Shown piece by piece: positions 18,677 through 27,808 of a stretch of 64,000 nt of DNA. The notes below the pieces were generated by a model that did no database searches, was not told the DNA's origin, and worked only from the letters and a program-made list of their open reading frames with translations. Both the position numbers and the translations under genes were made by a program. Numbering within the stretch: position 1 is the first letter of the stretch; every line of letters starts with the position of its first letter. This DNA comes from Ignavibacteria bacterium (lineage in GTDB: Bacteria; Bacteroidota; Ignavibacteria; Ch128b), in the NCBI GenBank assembly GCA_013177855.1, contig JABLYA010000001.1, positions 667,231-731,230 on the forward strand. Reading direction: 5' to 3'.

Positions 18677-19954
18677 ATGGATTATAAACCTGGTGTTTAC
18701 AAAGTTCGTGACTTAAAATTAGCTGATGAAGGAAGAAAGAAAATCGAATGGGCTGAATCTCGAATGCCCGTTTTAATGGAACTTAGAAAAGAATACAGCA
18801 AAACTAAACCACTCAAAGGATACAAAATTGCCGGCTGTCTTCATGTAACAAAAGAAACTGCTGTCTTAATCGAAACTCTTGTTGCAGCTGGAGCAGAAGT
18901 AAGCTGGAGTGGCTGCAATCCCCTTTCCACTCAGGATGATGTAGCTGCTGCACTTGCAAAAAAAGGCATCTCAATTTTTGCTTGGCATGGAATGAATGTT
19001 AAAGAATTTTACTGGTGCATTGAACAGACTTTGAAATTCGAACCTAATTTAACTCTGGATGATGGTGCTGATTTAATTTTCACTATTCACAATAAATACC
19101 CAAAACTTGCTGAGAAAGTTATTGGCGGAACTGAAGAAACAACAACCGGTGTGAAAAGATTGCGAGCAATGGCTGCCGATGGCGCTTTGAAATATCCTGT
19201 CATTGCCGTCAACGATGCCGAAACAAAATGGGATTTCGATAATGTCTACGGAACCGGTCAATCATCCATTGATGGAATTTTAAGAGCAACAAGTGTTCTA
19301 CTTGCAGGGAAAAATTTTGTTGTAGCAGGTTACGGACATTGCGGAAGCGGAGTTGCGAAAAGAGCCGCAGGAATGGGCGCCAATGTTATTGTTACAGAAG
19401 TAAAACCAACTGCAGCATTGAAAGCCGCCCTTGAAGGTTTTAGGGTAATGCCAATGGATGAAGCAGCGAAAATTGGTGATATCTTTATTACTGCAACTGG
19501 CGTCAAAGATGTTATTGTTAAAAGACATTTCGAAAAAATGAAAGACGGTGCAATCGTTTGTAATACAGGTCATTACGATTGCGAAATTAATCTTAACGAT
19601 TTAGCTAAACTTGCAAAATCAAAACGACAGATCAGAGAAAACAACGAAGAATATGTTTTGAAAAATGGAAAGAGAATTTATGTCCTTGCTCAAGGCAGAC
19701 TCGTGAATCTTGCTGCTGCCGAAGGTCATCCGTCAGAAGTTATGGATATGTCCTTCGCAAATCAATTTATGTCTCAAATAAGATTAGCTGAACTTGATAA
19801 AAAAGGTGTAAGACTAGAAAATTCTGTTCATGAAATTTCTGAAGAGCAAGATCAATATATTGCATCAATTAAATTGAAAACTCTTGGTTATAAGATCGAT
19901 AAACTGACAAAAGAACAGATACGATACATTTCTGACTACTCTGAAGGTACATAA
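18677..19954 (+). CDS. ahcY: S-adenosylhomocysteine hydrolase
   Basis: 425 residues. Splits S-adenosylhomocysteine into adenosine and homocysteine using bound NAD. The NAD site is VVAGYGHCGSGVAKRAAGMG, and the substrate side shows GCLHVTKETAVLIETLVAAG, SGCNPLSTQDDVAAAL and EGHPSEVMDMSFANQ. The C-terminus ends in KLTKEQIRYISDYSEGT and lacks the Lys/Tyr-containing KPDHYRY-type tail that reaches into the neighbouring subunit's NAD site in eukaryotic and many bacterial enzymes. This resembles the shorter Thermotoga/archaeal type. GGAGAA precedes the ATG, and a strong terminator follows the stop. Confidence 0.97.
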   Translation: MDYKPGVYKVRDLKLADEGRKKIEWAESRMPVLMELRKEYSKTKPLKGYKIAGCLHVTKETAVLIETLVAAGAEVSWSGCNPLSTQDDVAAALAKKGISIFAWHGMNVKEFYWCIEQTLKFEPNLTLDDGADLIFTIHNKYPKLAEKVIGGTEETTTGVKRLRAMAADGALKYPVIAVNDAETKWDFDNVYGTGQSSIDGILRATSVLLAGKNFVVAGYGHCGSGVAKRAAGMGANVIVTEVKPTAALKAALEGFRVMPMDEAAKIGDIFITATGVKDVIVKRHFEKMKDGAIVCNTGHYDCEINLNDLAKLAKSKRQIRENNEEYVLKNGKRIYVLAQGRLVNLAAAEGHPSEVMDMSFANQFMSQIRLAELDKKGVRLENSVHEISEEQDQYIASIKLKTLGYKIDKLTKEQIRYISDYSEGT

Positions 19955-19984
19955 AACTTTTTCACAAAAAACATTTTAGATTTC

Positions 19985-20029
19985 AAAAAGTCAGGTTAAG
20001 TTAAATCTTAATCTGACTTTTTGTTTTTT
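19985..20029 (+). terminator. intrinsic terminator after ahcY
   Basis: A 16-bp stem (AAAAAGTCAGGTTAAG with CTTAATCTGACTTTTT, one G-T pair) encloses a six-base loop and is followed by G and six T. It begins 31 bases after the ahcY stop and should end the metK-ahcY transcript. The AAAAAGTCAGGTT stretch recurs in the terminator at 54170-54251. Confidence 0.85.
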
Positions 20030-20142
20030 AAAGTTCAGACCAATTCCGTAATTAAAAATTTACAAACAACAACTATCCAGCCTAAAGTGAATTTTTATCA
20101 AACTTGAATTTCCATATATTGAAACAAAAACACTAATTCAAA

Positions 20143-20637
20143 ATGAAGCTCAGGGCATCTTCAATAACTAAAGACATTATAACTATTATAAGCCTGACTA
20201 TTCTCTTTAGTTTTTCTTATACTCTCATTATTTACAAAGACTTCAATTTTTTAGAAAGGGCTATTCATAAATCCCATACAAATGACAATTCACTAAATAA
20301 ACAGATAAAAGAAATTTCTATTGACGAAGCACTAAACTTGATTAAGCTTAGTCATCCTGTAATAATAGATGCGAGAAACGAAAGCGATTATCAGAAATCA
20401 AAAATCGAAAACGCGATTAACATTCCAGCGAAAAAATTTGAAGAATACCTTGAACAAGTTCTTGCAATTCCCCAAGATGCGCTAATAATCATTTACTGTG
20501 AAGGAATTCATTGTAATTTAAGTCATCAACTCGCAGATAAAATGACTGCCTTCGGTTTTAAAAACCTCAACATAATGTATGAAGGAATTGAAGGTTGGCA
20601 AAAAAGGAATTTACCTCTGGTGAAAAATGAAAATTAA
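20143..20637 (+). CDS. membrane-anchored rhodanese-like protein
   Basis: 164 residues. One N-terminal membrane helix (about 11-31) is followed by a single rhodanese domain from about residue 55: DEALNLIKLSHPVIIDARNE is the usual first half. The active-site loop starts at Cys119 (CEGIHCN), with a second cysteine at 124. Rhodaneses carry persulfide sulfur or act as thiol switches; the unusual CxxxxC loop would also allow a disulfide. The domain probably faces the periplasm. The next gene (MauE/DoxX-like) overlaps the 3' end by 11 bases, so the two probably act together. Confidence 0.85.
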   Translation: MKLRASSITKDIITIISLTILFSFSYTLIIYKDFNFLERAIHKSHTNDNSLNKQIKEISIDEALNLIKLSHPVIIDARNESDYQKSKIENAINIPAKKFEEYLEQVLAIPQDALIIIYCEGIHCNLSHQLADKMTAFGFKNLNIMYEGIEGWQKRNLPLVKNEN

Positions 20638-21049
20638 TTTCAAAAAATATCTGATTGAAATAATTCGTTTAATACTTGCATCTTTATTCATAATCTCGGC
20701 GCTTGAAAAATTTAAGTCTATAGAGAATTTCGCTTTGAATGTTGATGCTTATCAAATCTTCCCGTCTCTTCTTGTTAATTTTATTGCTGTATTTATTCCT
20801 TCTCTTGAACTATTTATAGGGTTTGGTATTCTTTTCAAATTCAAACTAAAAGCAAATTTATATCTTTATTTACTGTTAATGATTTCGTTTACAATTCTAA
20901 TCATCATTGCAATGATCAAAGGGCTGGATATTGATTGCGGTTGTTTTGGAGAAAGCTCTGTTAAGGTTGGATTTGAAAAGCTTGCTGAAAATATCCTTAT
21001 TATCATTGGAAATTTGTATTTAATTAAATTCAGCAAGCTCTTTGAATAG
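20627..21049 (+). CDS. MauE/DoxX-like four-helix membrane protein
   Basis: 140 residues with four predicted membrane helices. The MauE/DoxX pattern is present: IIRLILASLFIISALEKFKS at the start, PSLELFIGFGILF in the middle and DCGCFG after helix three. MauE-type proteins are linked to thiol/disulfide handling in the envelope. The CxC motif here, together with the overlapping rhodanese gene, suggests a small periplasmic redox or sulfur module; that is inference. Translation is probably coupled, since the ATG lies inside the end of the rhodanese gene. An insertion sequence begins 21 bases after its stop. Confidence 0.8.
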   Translation: MKINFKKYLIEIIRLILASLFIISALEKFKSIENFALNVDAYQIFPSLLVNFIAVFIPSLELFIGFGILFKFKLKANLYLYLLLMISFTILIIIAMIKGLDIDCGCFGESSVKVGFEKLAENILIIIGNLYLIKFSKLFE

Positions 21050-21069
21050 ACTATAATATTAATTTATAT

Positions 21070-21086
21070 GAGCCTGTCCAAAAAGT
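21070..21086 (+). repeat. IS1182 left terminal inverted repeat
   Basis: GAGCCTGTCCAAAAAGT, perfectly complementary to 22912-22928. It lies 21 bases after the stop of the MauE/DoxX-like gene. Confidence 0.9.
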
Positions 21087-21169
21087 TGGCACGAAAAATG
21101 AATTTATATTAAGTATGCAAAAAGAAATATTTATAAAAAGGGAAAAAAGAAAAATTTAGGTGAAGAATT

Positions 21170-22837
21170 ATGATGGATTCTCTATTTGGAGAACAAGGAA
21201 TTTCAGAAATGAGAAAAAGGAAGAAGAAGAAAGGTGGTCGACAGGTATTTAAGGAATATAACCAGGCACAGCTGAAGTTGTTACCGCCATCACTTGATGA
21301 GTTAATTCCTCCAAAACACATAGTGAGAGTAATCAATCGGATAGTTGAAAATATGAACATCAAGGTTTTGGAGGCGACATACAAAGGAGGAGGAGCCAGT
21401 GCATACGATCCGAGGATGATGTTAAAAGTTGTAATATATTCATTTGTAAGTAAGATATATTCAGTTCGACAAATAGCTAAAGCACTAAGAGAGAATATTT
21501 GTTTTATGTGGTTAGCAGCTAATAATAAACCTGATTTCAGGACAATAAGTTATTTTATATTAAATCGATTAACTGGGGAAGTTCTTACAGAGATATTTAC
21601 GGAGGTAATAATATATTTAATTAAGCGTAAATACATTGATATGAAGGAATATTTTGTAGATGGTTCGATCATTAAGGCAAATGCAAATAAGCATAGTTAT
21701 GTATGGAGGAAGAATATTGAACGATATAGGGAGAGGATAGAATTAAAGATAAAGGATAGAATGGAAGAGATGATAAAACTAATCGAAGAGGAGAACTCAA
21801 TTTATGGTGATAGAGATTTAGAAGAACTTGGAGAGTGGTCAAAGGATTTAACATCAGAAGAAGAACAAGAGAGTATAGAGAGATTAAATAAATTAATAGG
21901 TAAGATAGTCAAAGGGATAGATAGTCAAAAGGAGGTTAATAAAAGATTAGATAGAGATAGAGCCAAGCGAAGGAGACAGATAAAAAGTTTGAATAGAGAG
22001 ATTAATAAGTTTGTAGAGAAGAAGAAGATATATGATGAATATCTCAGAGTGTTAAAAGATCGAAATAGTTGTTCAAAGACAGATTTGGATGCGACATTTA
22101 CGAGCTTAAAGACAAAGGGAGTTGAACCGGCCTATATGGTAATGATAGGGACAGAGAATCAATTTATAATAAATGGAACAGTATGTAGAAGGTTATCAGA
22201 GGCAAAGGGATTTAAGGAACATATGGAAGAGTTACTTAAGAGAGGATTGAAGCCTGAGAGAGTGGTAGGAGATAGTGGATTTGGTTCAGAACAGAATTAT
22301 GAATTTTTAGAAAAAGAAGGTATAGAGGGGTATTTGAAGTATAATACATTTAATAAAGAAGAGAAAGGGAATAAAAGACCAATTAAGGGATTTGTTAGAG
22401 ACAATTTCAAATATGATAAAGCTTTGGATGTGTTTATATGTCCCGAGGGAAAAGAATTAAGATATATAAGAGATGAAGAGAGTAAAGTTGAAGATGGACA
22501 TAAAAAGAAGTATCGTGTATATAGGTGTAATAGTTGTATAAGTTGCAGTTTCAGATGGGAGTGCATAAAATCAAATAATAATTATAAAGAGATAAGGTTA
22601 AACACAAAATTTGAAAGATATAAAGAAGAAGCTTTTAATAAATTAACTTCAGAAGAGGGAAAGAGGTTAAGAAAACGGCGGAATTATGAAGTAGAGAGTG
22701 TATTTGGTATTATAAAAGATGCTATGGGATTTAGAAAGTTTTTGAGACGAGGAATTGAAAAGGTTAAAAAGGAATTTAATTTAGTTTGTATTGCATATAA
22801 TCTAAAGAGATTAGCAAATTTTGAAACAGCCTCTTAA
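21170..22837 (+). CDS. IS1182 family transposase (DDE)
   Basis: 555 residues. The N-terminal DUF772-type domain includes LPPSLDELIPPKHIVRVINR and ASAYDPRMMLKVVIYSFVSK. The catalytic triad is readable: first Asp in EYFVDGSIIKANANK, second in VVGDSGFGSEQNYEFL, Glu in RRNYEVESVFGIIKDAMGFR. A long charged coiled-coil-like insert lies between the first two, and a cysteine cluster (YRCNSCISCSFRWEC) precedes the last part, as in IS1182 transposases. The frame is intact with no internal stop, so the element may still be mobile. AGA/AGG-rich codon use sets it apart from its neighbours. Confidence 0.95.
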   Translation: MMDSLFGEQGISEMRKRKKKKGGRQVFKEYNQAQLKLLPPSLDELIPPKHIVRVINRIVENMNIKVLEATYKGGGASAYDPRMMLKVVIYSFVSKIYSVRQIAKALRENICFMWLAANNKPDFRTISYFILNRLTGEVLTEIFTEVIIYLIKRKYIDMKEYFVDGSIIKANANKHSYVWRKNIERYRERIELKIKDRMEEMIKLIEEENSIYGDRDLEELGEWSKDLTSEEEQESIERLNKLIGKIVKGIDSQKEVNKRLDRDRAKRRRQIKSLNREINKFVEKKKIYDEYLRVLKDRNSCSKTDLDATFTSLKTKGVEPAYMVMIGTENQFIINGTVCRRLSEAKGFKEHMEELLKRGLKPERVVGDSGFGSEQNYEFLEKEGIEGYLKYNTFNKEEKGNKRPIKGFVRDNFKYDKALDVFICPEGKELRYIRDEESKVEDGHKKKYRVYRCNSCISCSFRWECIKSNNNYKEIRLNTKFERYKEEAFNKLTSEEGKRLRKRRNYEVESVFGIIKDAMGFRKFLRRGIEKVKKEFNLVCIAYNLKRLANFETAS

Positions 22838-22911
22838 AGGTGTATTTTTTTCTCCTCATATTTTTAGAGTTTCAAATGTAATTTCTTCAACATTTTTGAT
22901 CTGAAAAACTT

Positions 22912-22928
22912 ACTTTTTGGACAGGCTC
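22912..22928 (-). repeat. IS1182 right terminal inverted repeat
   Basis: Perfect complement of the 17-bp left end. Its outer edge is 22 bases before the sensor kinase start codon. Confidence 0.9.
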
Positions 22929-22950
22929 GGATAAAACCAGTGAGTGTCCA

Positions 22951-25900
22951 ATGATCACAAAAGAACTGATTTTTAATTTATTATTACTTCTTAGTGCAAG
23001 TGCAATTGCAAATCTCTTCAATATTTTACCTTCTTTTAAGCCCAGACTAAAAAATATAATACTCGGTTTTATATTTGGATTTATAACAATTCTTGGAATG
23101 ATATTTCCGTATGTAATGGATCAAGGTTTAATATTTGATGGAAGATCAGTTGTTCTCAGTCTTGTTTCGTTTTTTTATGGATTCTCAAGTGGTTTAATCG
23201 CAGGTATTATTGCTTTATTTTATCGAATTTTAATTGGCGGCCCTGGAGTTTATGCAGGAACTTTAACTATTATTTTCTCAGTCGCCATTGGATTAATATT
23301 TAACTATCTATTTTTTAGGCGTAAAAAATTTGAATTAAGTAATTATACACTTATCCTGTTTAATGTAATTGTTCACATTTTTGTATATGCTTCGATGTAT
23401 TCTGTATTAAGTCCTTACAGACCTCAAGTTCTTCAACAGATGGCATTTTCTTTTTTAGTTGTTTATCCAATCATTGGTTTTATAACGGGAAAAATTCTTT
23501 GGTTACAGTTAGACTACATTAACAAAGCAAATAAAATTAAAGAGAGCGAAGAAAAATTTTCAGTCTTATTCTACAGATCTATAATTCCAATGTTAATTGT
23601 TGAGAAAAGATCCCTTGTAATCATAGATGTTAATGAACCATTTTTATTACTTACAGGACAAGAAAAAAGTGAAATTCTTAATAAATCAATCAGCGAATTA
23701 AAATTATTTGAAGAAAAGTCATTAAACGATATAATAATACCTCGCCTCAGGTCTAAGGTACAATTCAAAAATTTTGAAACAGAAATATTGACTAAATCAG
23801 GACAAAAAGTCGATGTCATATTCAGCTATGATGAAATTAGTATTAATAGCGAAGATTTCTTTATAATCAGCCTGGTGGATATTACAAATCAAATAGAAGC
23901 AACTAAAGAAATTTTAAAACTAAATAGAATTTATCTTTTATTAAGTGAAATAAATCAATTAATTGTTCGAACAAAAGATGTTGATCAATTAATCAAAAAT
24001 GCCTGTGAAATAGCCGTTAAAAATAGCAGCTTTCTTGCAGTATTTATTGCCTTTTATGATAAATTAAAAAACTCTCTAAAGGTTGTATATTCCGCTGGAC
24101 CCGCAAAAGATTATTTTAAGAACATGGAAATTTCTGTTAATAATGAACGCTTTGAAATATACCCATCTTTAAGATGCTTTAAATTTAAAAAACAAGAAAT
24201 CATAAATAATTGGGAAACCGATCCAGCGGTTGAACCGATCAGAGATTTAGCACTTAAATATGGTTTCAAATCTTCGGCTACATTTCCTTTAATCGTTCAT
24301 AACGAAATTTTTGGAATTTTTGGCTTTTACTCAGCTGAAAAAAATTATTTTGACAGTCCAGAAATCGAACTTCTACAGGAGCTTTCTAAAGATATTAGTT
24401 TTGCAATTGAATCGATTGAAAACGAAAATAAACGAAAAGAAGCTGAATTTAAGCTCAAAGAAAATGTAAGATTTCTTTCAACTCTGATTAAAAATCTACC
24501 AGGTTTTATTTACAGATGCCGAAATGATCGCGATTGGACGATGGAATATATCACTCCTCAAGTTGAAGAAATAACCGGCTACAAACCAGAAGAACTAATT
24601 TATAATAGAGATTTTAGTTTTAATGATCTTATCCATCCTGATTATCGGGATTATTTATGGGAAAAATGGCAAAGAGTTTTAGCGGAAAAATCTGTGTTTG
24701 AAGATGAGTATCCAATCATCACAAAATCCGGCGAAATAAAATGGGTCTGGGAAAGAGGGCGAGGAATTTTTGATGACAATGACAATTTAATTTGTCTCGA
24801 GGGCTTTATTACTGATATTACTGAAAAGATAAAATTTAGAGACCAATTAATTGAGACAAATGAAAAATTAAAATTATTGGTTGAAGGTATCCCCTATTTC
24901 TTCTTTTATACACACGACACTGAAGGAAGAATTACATACATTTCCCCTTCAGTTGAAAAAATAACTGGATACACTGTTTCCGAATGGATTGGAAATAACA
25001 GTTGGTTTTTGACTGATAATCCAATTAATGAATTAGCTCGAGAAAACACAAGAAAAGTTTTACGTGGTGAACCGGGGAAATTTCCAATTTATATTGAAAT
25101 ATATCACAAGAATAGTGATAAAATAATTTTAGAAATTTTTGAAGTCCCTTACTATAAAGAAGGAAAAATTATTGGGCTGCATGGAGTTGCAAGAGATGTA
25201 ACGGTTGAAAAACGATACGAAGAAAAATTAATAAAAAGCGAAGAAAAATTTAGAAAATTATTTAAAGAACATTCAGCAGTAAAAATCATATTTGATCCAG
25301 AGACGGAAAAAATATATGATGTTAATAATGCTGCCATAAAGTTTTTTGGATACGATTATAATGAAATGGTAAATATGACTATGAGAAATCTAGCTGTTGA
25401 AGCTCGTGAAAATATTTTAAAGAAAGTTACTGAAGTAAGAGAAAAAGGCTCACCATTAATAGAAACAAAATACAAACTAAAAGATGGTTCAATAAAAGAT
25501 GTAGCGGTGTTCTTTAGTAATGTAGAAATCGATTCAAAAAATTATATTCATTTAATAATCATAGATATAACTGAAGCCAAAAAACTGGAAAAGGAAATAG
25601 AATTGGAGAGATATAAGTTCCAGCAGCTTTTCGATAACTCCCCAATTGCAATTACAATGATTGATAAAGCGCAAAAAATAGTGACGACAAACTCCCAATT
25701 CTTAAATTTCTTTAATCTAAAACAGGATGAGGCAACCGGGAAAATAATTACAGAGATTTGCTGCAAAGAAGATTTCGATATTACTTTAAAGAATTTTATT
25801 AACCGGGTTTTAAATGGTGATAAACAATCTACAGAAACTTATATTCAGAAATTGAATGGTGATTTTGCTTATGTACAATTGATGGGCCTTCCAATTTTTA

Positions 25901-26703
25901 TTAGTGGCGAGATTATTGGAGCTTTTATAATGATTGTTGATATTACCAAAATCAAAAAAGCTGAAGAAGATATGCGAGCAGCAAAAGAACTCGCCGAATT
26001 GGCAAACAAAATGAAAGATACTTTTATTGCTAACATTTCTCACGAAATTCGAACTCCACTTAATGCAATTCTTGGTTACAATGAATTGATCAAAGAAATT
26101 ACATTGGACTATCTGGATCAGGAAGAACAAAATTATTTTAATATTATTAAATCTGCTGGTGATAGATTGATGCGAACAATTGAAATGATTATGAATTATT
26201 CCAGGATTGTCTCGGGTGATATGCCAATAAGAAAAGAAATCATCAATCTTAATGATATTTTAGAAAATCTCTATAATGAATTTCAGATAAGAGCTACTCA
26301 AAAAAATCTTGAATTTACTCTGACAAACGAATGCGGAGATATTAAAATTTTTGCGGATAGATATTGTATCACTCAAGCTATTGCAAATTTGATAGATAAT
26401 GCGATTAAATACACCAAAAAAGGTAATGTTAAAGTTTCTTTAAGACGAAATGAAAATTCTGAAATAGAATTAGAAATTTCTGATACAGGAATTGGCATTT
26501 CCGAAGAATATCAAAAAAGAATTTTCGAACCTTACACTCAGCAGGAACTCGGTTGGAATCGTCCTTACGAAGGAGTTGGGCTTGGATTGGCTCTTGTAAA
26601 AAATTATCTAAATCTGAATGGGATTGACTTAACATTTATAAGCAAAGAAAATGTAGGAACGACTTTTATTATTCACTTCAAAGGCACTGAAGTAAAGGAT
26701 TAA
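22951..26703 (+). CDS. hybrid-free multi-PAS/GAF membrane sensor histidine kinase
   Basis: 1250 residues. The N-terminus (1 to about 190) has five to six membrane helices resembling the 5TMR-LYT (LytS-like) sensor region (GSPxG-type loop read here as GGPGVYAGTLTIIF). Then come PAS (about 200-315), GAF (about 325-485), four further PAS/PAC units (about 500-1010), HisKA with phosphorylated His1031 in ANISHEIRTPLNAILGY, and an HATPase domain with N box NLIDNAIKYTKKG and G boxes DTGIGIS (about 1178) and GVGLGLALV. No receiver domain is fused and no response regulator is adjacent, so it is an orphan kinase. The insertion sequence ends 22 bases before the ATG and has probably replaced the native promoter region. 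Confidence 0.92.
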   Translation: MITKELIFNLLLLLSASAIANLFNILPSFKPRLKNIILGFIFGFITILGMIFPYVMDQGLIFDGRSVVLSLVSFFYGFSSGLIAGIIALFYRILIGGPGVYAGTLTIIFSVAIGLIFNYLFFRRKKFELSNYTLILFNVIVHIFVYASMYSVLSPYRPQVLQQMAFSFLVVYPIIGFITGKILWLQLDYINKANKIKESEEKFSVLFYRSIIPMLIVEKRSLVIIDVNEPFLLLTGQEKSEILNKSISELKLFEEKSLNDIIIPRLRSKVQFKNFETEILTKSGQKVDVIFSYDEISINSEDFFIISLVDITNQIEATKEILKLNRIYLLLSEINQLIVRTKDVDQLIKNACEIAVKNSSFLAVFIAFYDKLKNSLKVVYSAGPAKDYFKNMEISVNNERFEIYPSLRCFKFKKQEIINNWETDPAVEPIRDLALKYGFKSSATFPLIVHNEIFGIFGFYSAEKNYFDSPEIELLQELSKDISFAIESIENENKRKEAEFKLKENVRFLSTLIKNLPGFIYRCRNDRDWTMEYITPQVEEITGYKPEELIYNRDFSFNDLIHPDYRDYLWEKWQRVLAEKSVFEDEYPIITKSGEIKWVWERGRGIFDDNDNLICLEGFITDITEKIKFRDQLIETNEKLKLLVEGIPYFFFYTHDTEGRITYISPSVEKITGYTVSEWIGNNSWFLTDNPINELARENTRKVLRGEPGKFPIYIEIYHKNSDKIILEIFEVPYYKEGKIIGLHGVARDVTVEKRYEEKLIKSEEKFRKLFKEHSAVKIIFDPETEKIYDVNNAAIKFFGYDYNEMVNMTMRNLAVEARENILKKVTEVREKGSPLIETKYKLKDGSIKDVAVFFSNVEIDSKNYIHLIIIDITEAKKLEKEIELERYKFQQLFDNSPIAITMIDKAQKIVTTNSQFLNFFNLKQDEATGKIITEICCKEDFDITLKNFINRVLNGDKQSTETYIQKLNGDFAYVQLMGLPIFISGEIIGAFIMIVDITKIKKAEEDMRAAKELAELANKMKDTFIANISHEIRTPLNAILGYNELIKEITLDYLDQEEQNYFNIIKSAGDRLMRTIEMIMNYSRIVSGDMPIRKEIINLNDILENLYNEFQIRATQKNLEFTLTNECGDIKIFADRYCITQAIANLIDNAIKYTKKGNVKVSLRRNENSEIELEISDTGIGISEEYQKRIFEPYTQQELGWNRPYEGVGLGLALVKNYLNLNGIDLTFISKENVGTTFIIHFKGTEVKD

Positions 26704-26730
26704 AAGATTTTATTTGAGCATTAAAATAAT

Positions 26731-27135
26731 GTCATCCCTTCGGGATTTTATTTTTTTGGGGTGCATTTTCATTTCTATAATAATTTCATCCTTTCAGGAT
26801 TTTATTTTTTCCCGTTGTTCATAAATCTATAACAATTTCATTCCTTCGGGATTTTATTCCCGTTATTTTCAACCCTATAATAATTTCATACTTTTAGGAT
26901 TTTTATGTTGATCGAATTTCTTTTTAAAATTTTTTCATTTGATCTTTGCGAAACTTTGCGTTCTTTGCGTCTCAGCGTTTAAAATCATTCTCAACATTCG
27001 TTTTTTTAATAATGTCATCCCTTCAGGATTTTATTCTTTTGGGTGCATTTTCACTTCTACAATAATTTCATCCCTTCGGGATTTTTATTTTTGGGGTGAG
27101 TTTTCATTTCTATAATAATTTCATTCTTTCAGGAT
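26731..27135 (+). repeat. REP-like hairpin repeats, upstream block (7 units)
   Basis: Seven copies of a short palindrome, consensus ATCCCTTCGGGAT (variants ATCCTTTCAGGAT, ATTCCTTCGGGAT). They are centred near 26740, 26794, 26846, 26894, 27023, 27076 and 27129. Each is preceded by ATAATTTC or ATAATGTC and followed by TTTTATT. Several occur as pairs about 53 bases apart, joined by TTTTTTTGGGGTGCATTTTC-like DNA. All point the same way. This block and the rest of 26704-27287 hold no gene. Confidence 0.8.
26940..26983 (+). repeat. CTTTGCG direct-repeat element
   Basis: Three close CTTTGCG copies followed by TCTCAGCGTTTAAAA, within the REP-like block. A degraded second copy (CTTTGCATCTCTGTATTTAA) lies at about 27990-28010. 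Each is followed after some 40-50 bases by a hairpin repeat, so the arrangement itself is duplicated. Similar CTTTGCGTTCTTTGCG strings are familiar from intergenic DNA of many bacteria; no function is known to me. Confidence 0.5.
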
Positions 27136-27187
27136 TTTTATTGTTGAAAAAACTTTCCTTTCAAGATTAGAATTAAAACTAAACATT

Positions 27188-27255
27188 TAACCTCGAAGAG
27201 GTGAAATTATTATAGAAAAGTTTTTTGAGTTCATTTATTAAAACTCTGAAAGAGT
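27188..27255 (-). repeat. two inverted-orientation REP-like hairpins beside the transposase remnant
   Basis: CCTCGAAGAGG (27191-27201) and ACTCTGAAAGAGT (27243-27255), each followed by GTGAAATTATTATAG or GTGACATTATAG. They are the reverse complement of the repeats on either side, with different but still self-complementary stem bases. They lie next to the 3' end of the transposase pseudogene. Confidence 0.7.
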
Positions 27256-27287
27256 GACATTATAGCAACTTCTAAGAAATCTAATTT

Positions 27288-27749
27288 TTATTCCAACCAT
27301 TGAAATAAATATTCTGGTTTGTATTCAATTTCAAATTTTTTCAGAAATTCAATGTATTCATCATGGAATGTTTTCTTTTTGTGATGCTCTTCTTGTTTTA
27401 GAATATAACTGTATACTCTATTTAATTGAGAGTGTGAATATGAAAATGCTCCGTAACCTTCTTGCCATCTAAAATGGCTTTTTATGAATTTTCTCTCATT
27501 AATATATTTTGATGAATTATTCTTTATATCACGAACTAAATCTGAAATTGATGAATATGGTTTTAATCCAATTAAACAATGAACATGATCTTGTTATCCA
27601 TTTACTATGATTGCCTTATGACCTTTATTTTTAATTATCCCTGAAATATATCTAAAGACTTCTCCTCTAAATTCTTTTCTCAGTAAATTTTCTCTACCCT
27701 TTACTGCAAAAATGATATGAACATAAATTTGAGTATATGTTCCTGCCAT
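27288..27749 (-). pseudogene. Y1 (IS200/RAYT-like) transposase broken by one in-frame stop
   Basis: Read from ATG 27749, the frame encodes 153 residues with a single TAA at 27594-27596. The first part begins MAGTYTQIYVHIIFAVKGRE and ends GHKAIIVNG. After the stop the same frame continues QDHVHCLIGLKPYSS (the HUH motif is HVH), HFRWQEGYGAFSYSHSQLNR (nucleophile Tyr region) and ends EYLFQWLE. Apart from the stop, length and motifs match small Y1 single-strand transposases, so this looks like a recently inactivated copy. It sits in the middle of REP-like hairpins, the setting expected for a REP-associated tyrosine transposase. Suppression or a sequencing error cannot be excluded. Confidence 0.88.
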
Positions 27750-27808
27750 GAGAAACCTCAATTTTGAATAGAGATATTTAAACGACAATTATAAATTTTT
27801 TTAATAAT

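Larger units (their letters stand above)
21070..22928 (+). mobile_element. complete IS1182-type insertion sequence
   Basis: About 1859 bp bounded by perfect 17-bp inverted repeats (GAGCCTGTCCAAAAAGT at 21070-21086, complement at 22912-22928) and carrying one intact transposase gene. Gene and ends are typical of IS1182-family elements. I see no target duplication: flanking bases are TTTATAT on the left and GGATAAA on the right. Insertion lies between the MauE/DoxX-like gene and the sensor kinase. The transposase reading strand is much more purine-rich than the neighbouring genes, which fits recent arrival. Confidence 0.9.
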
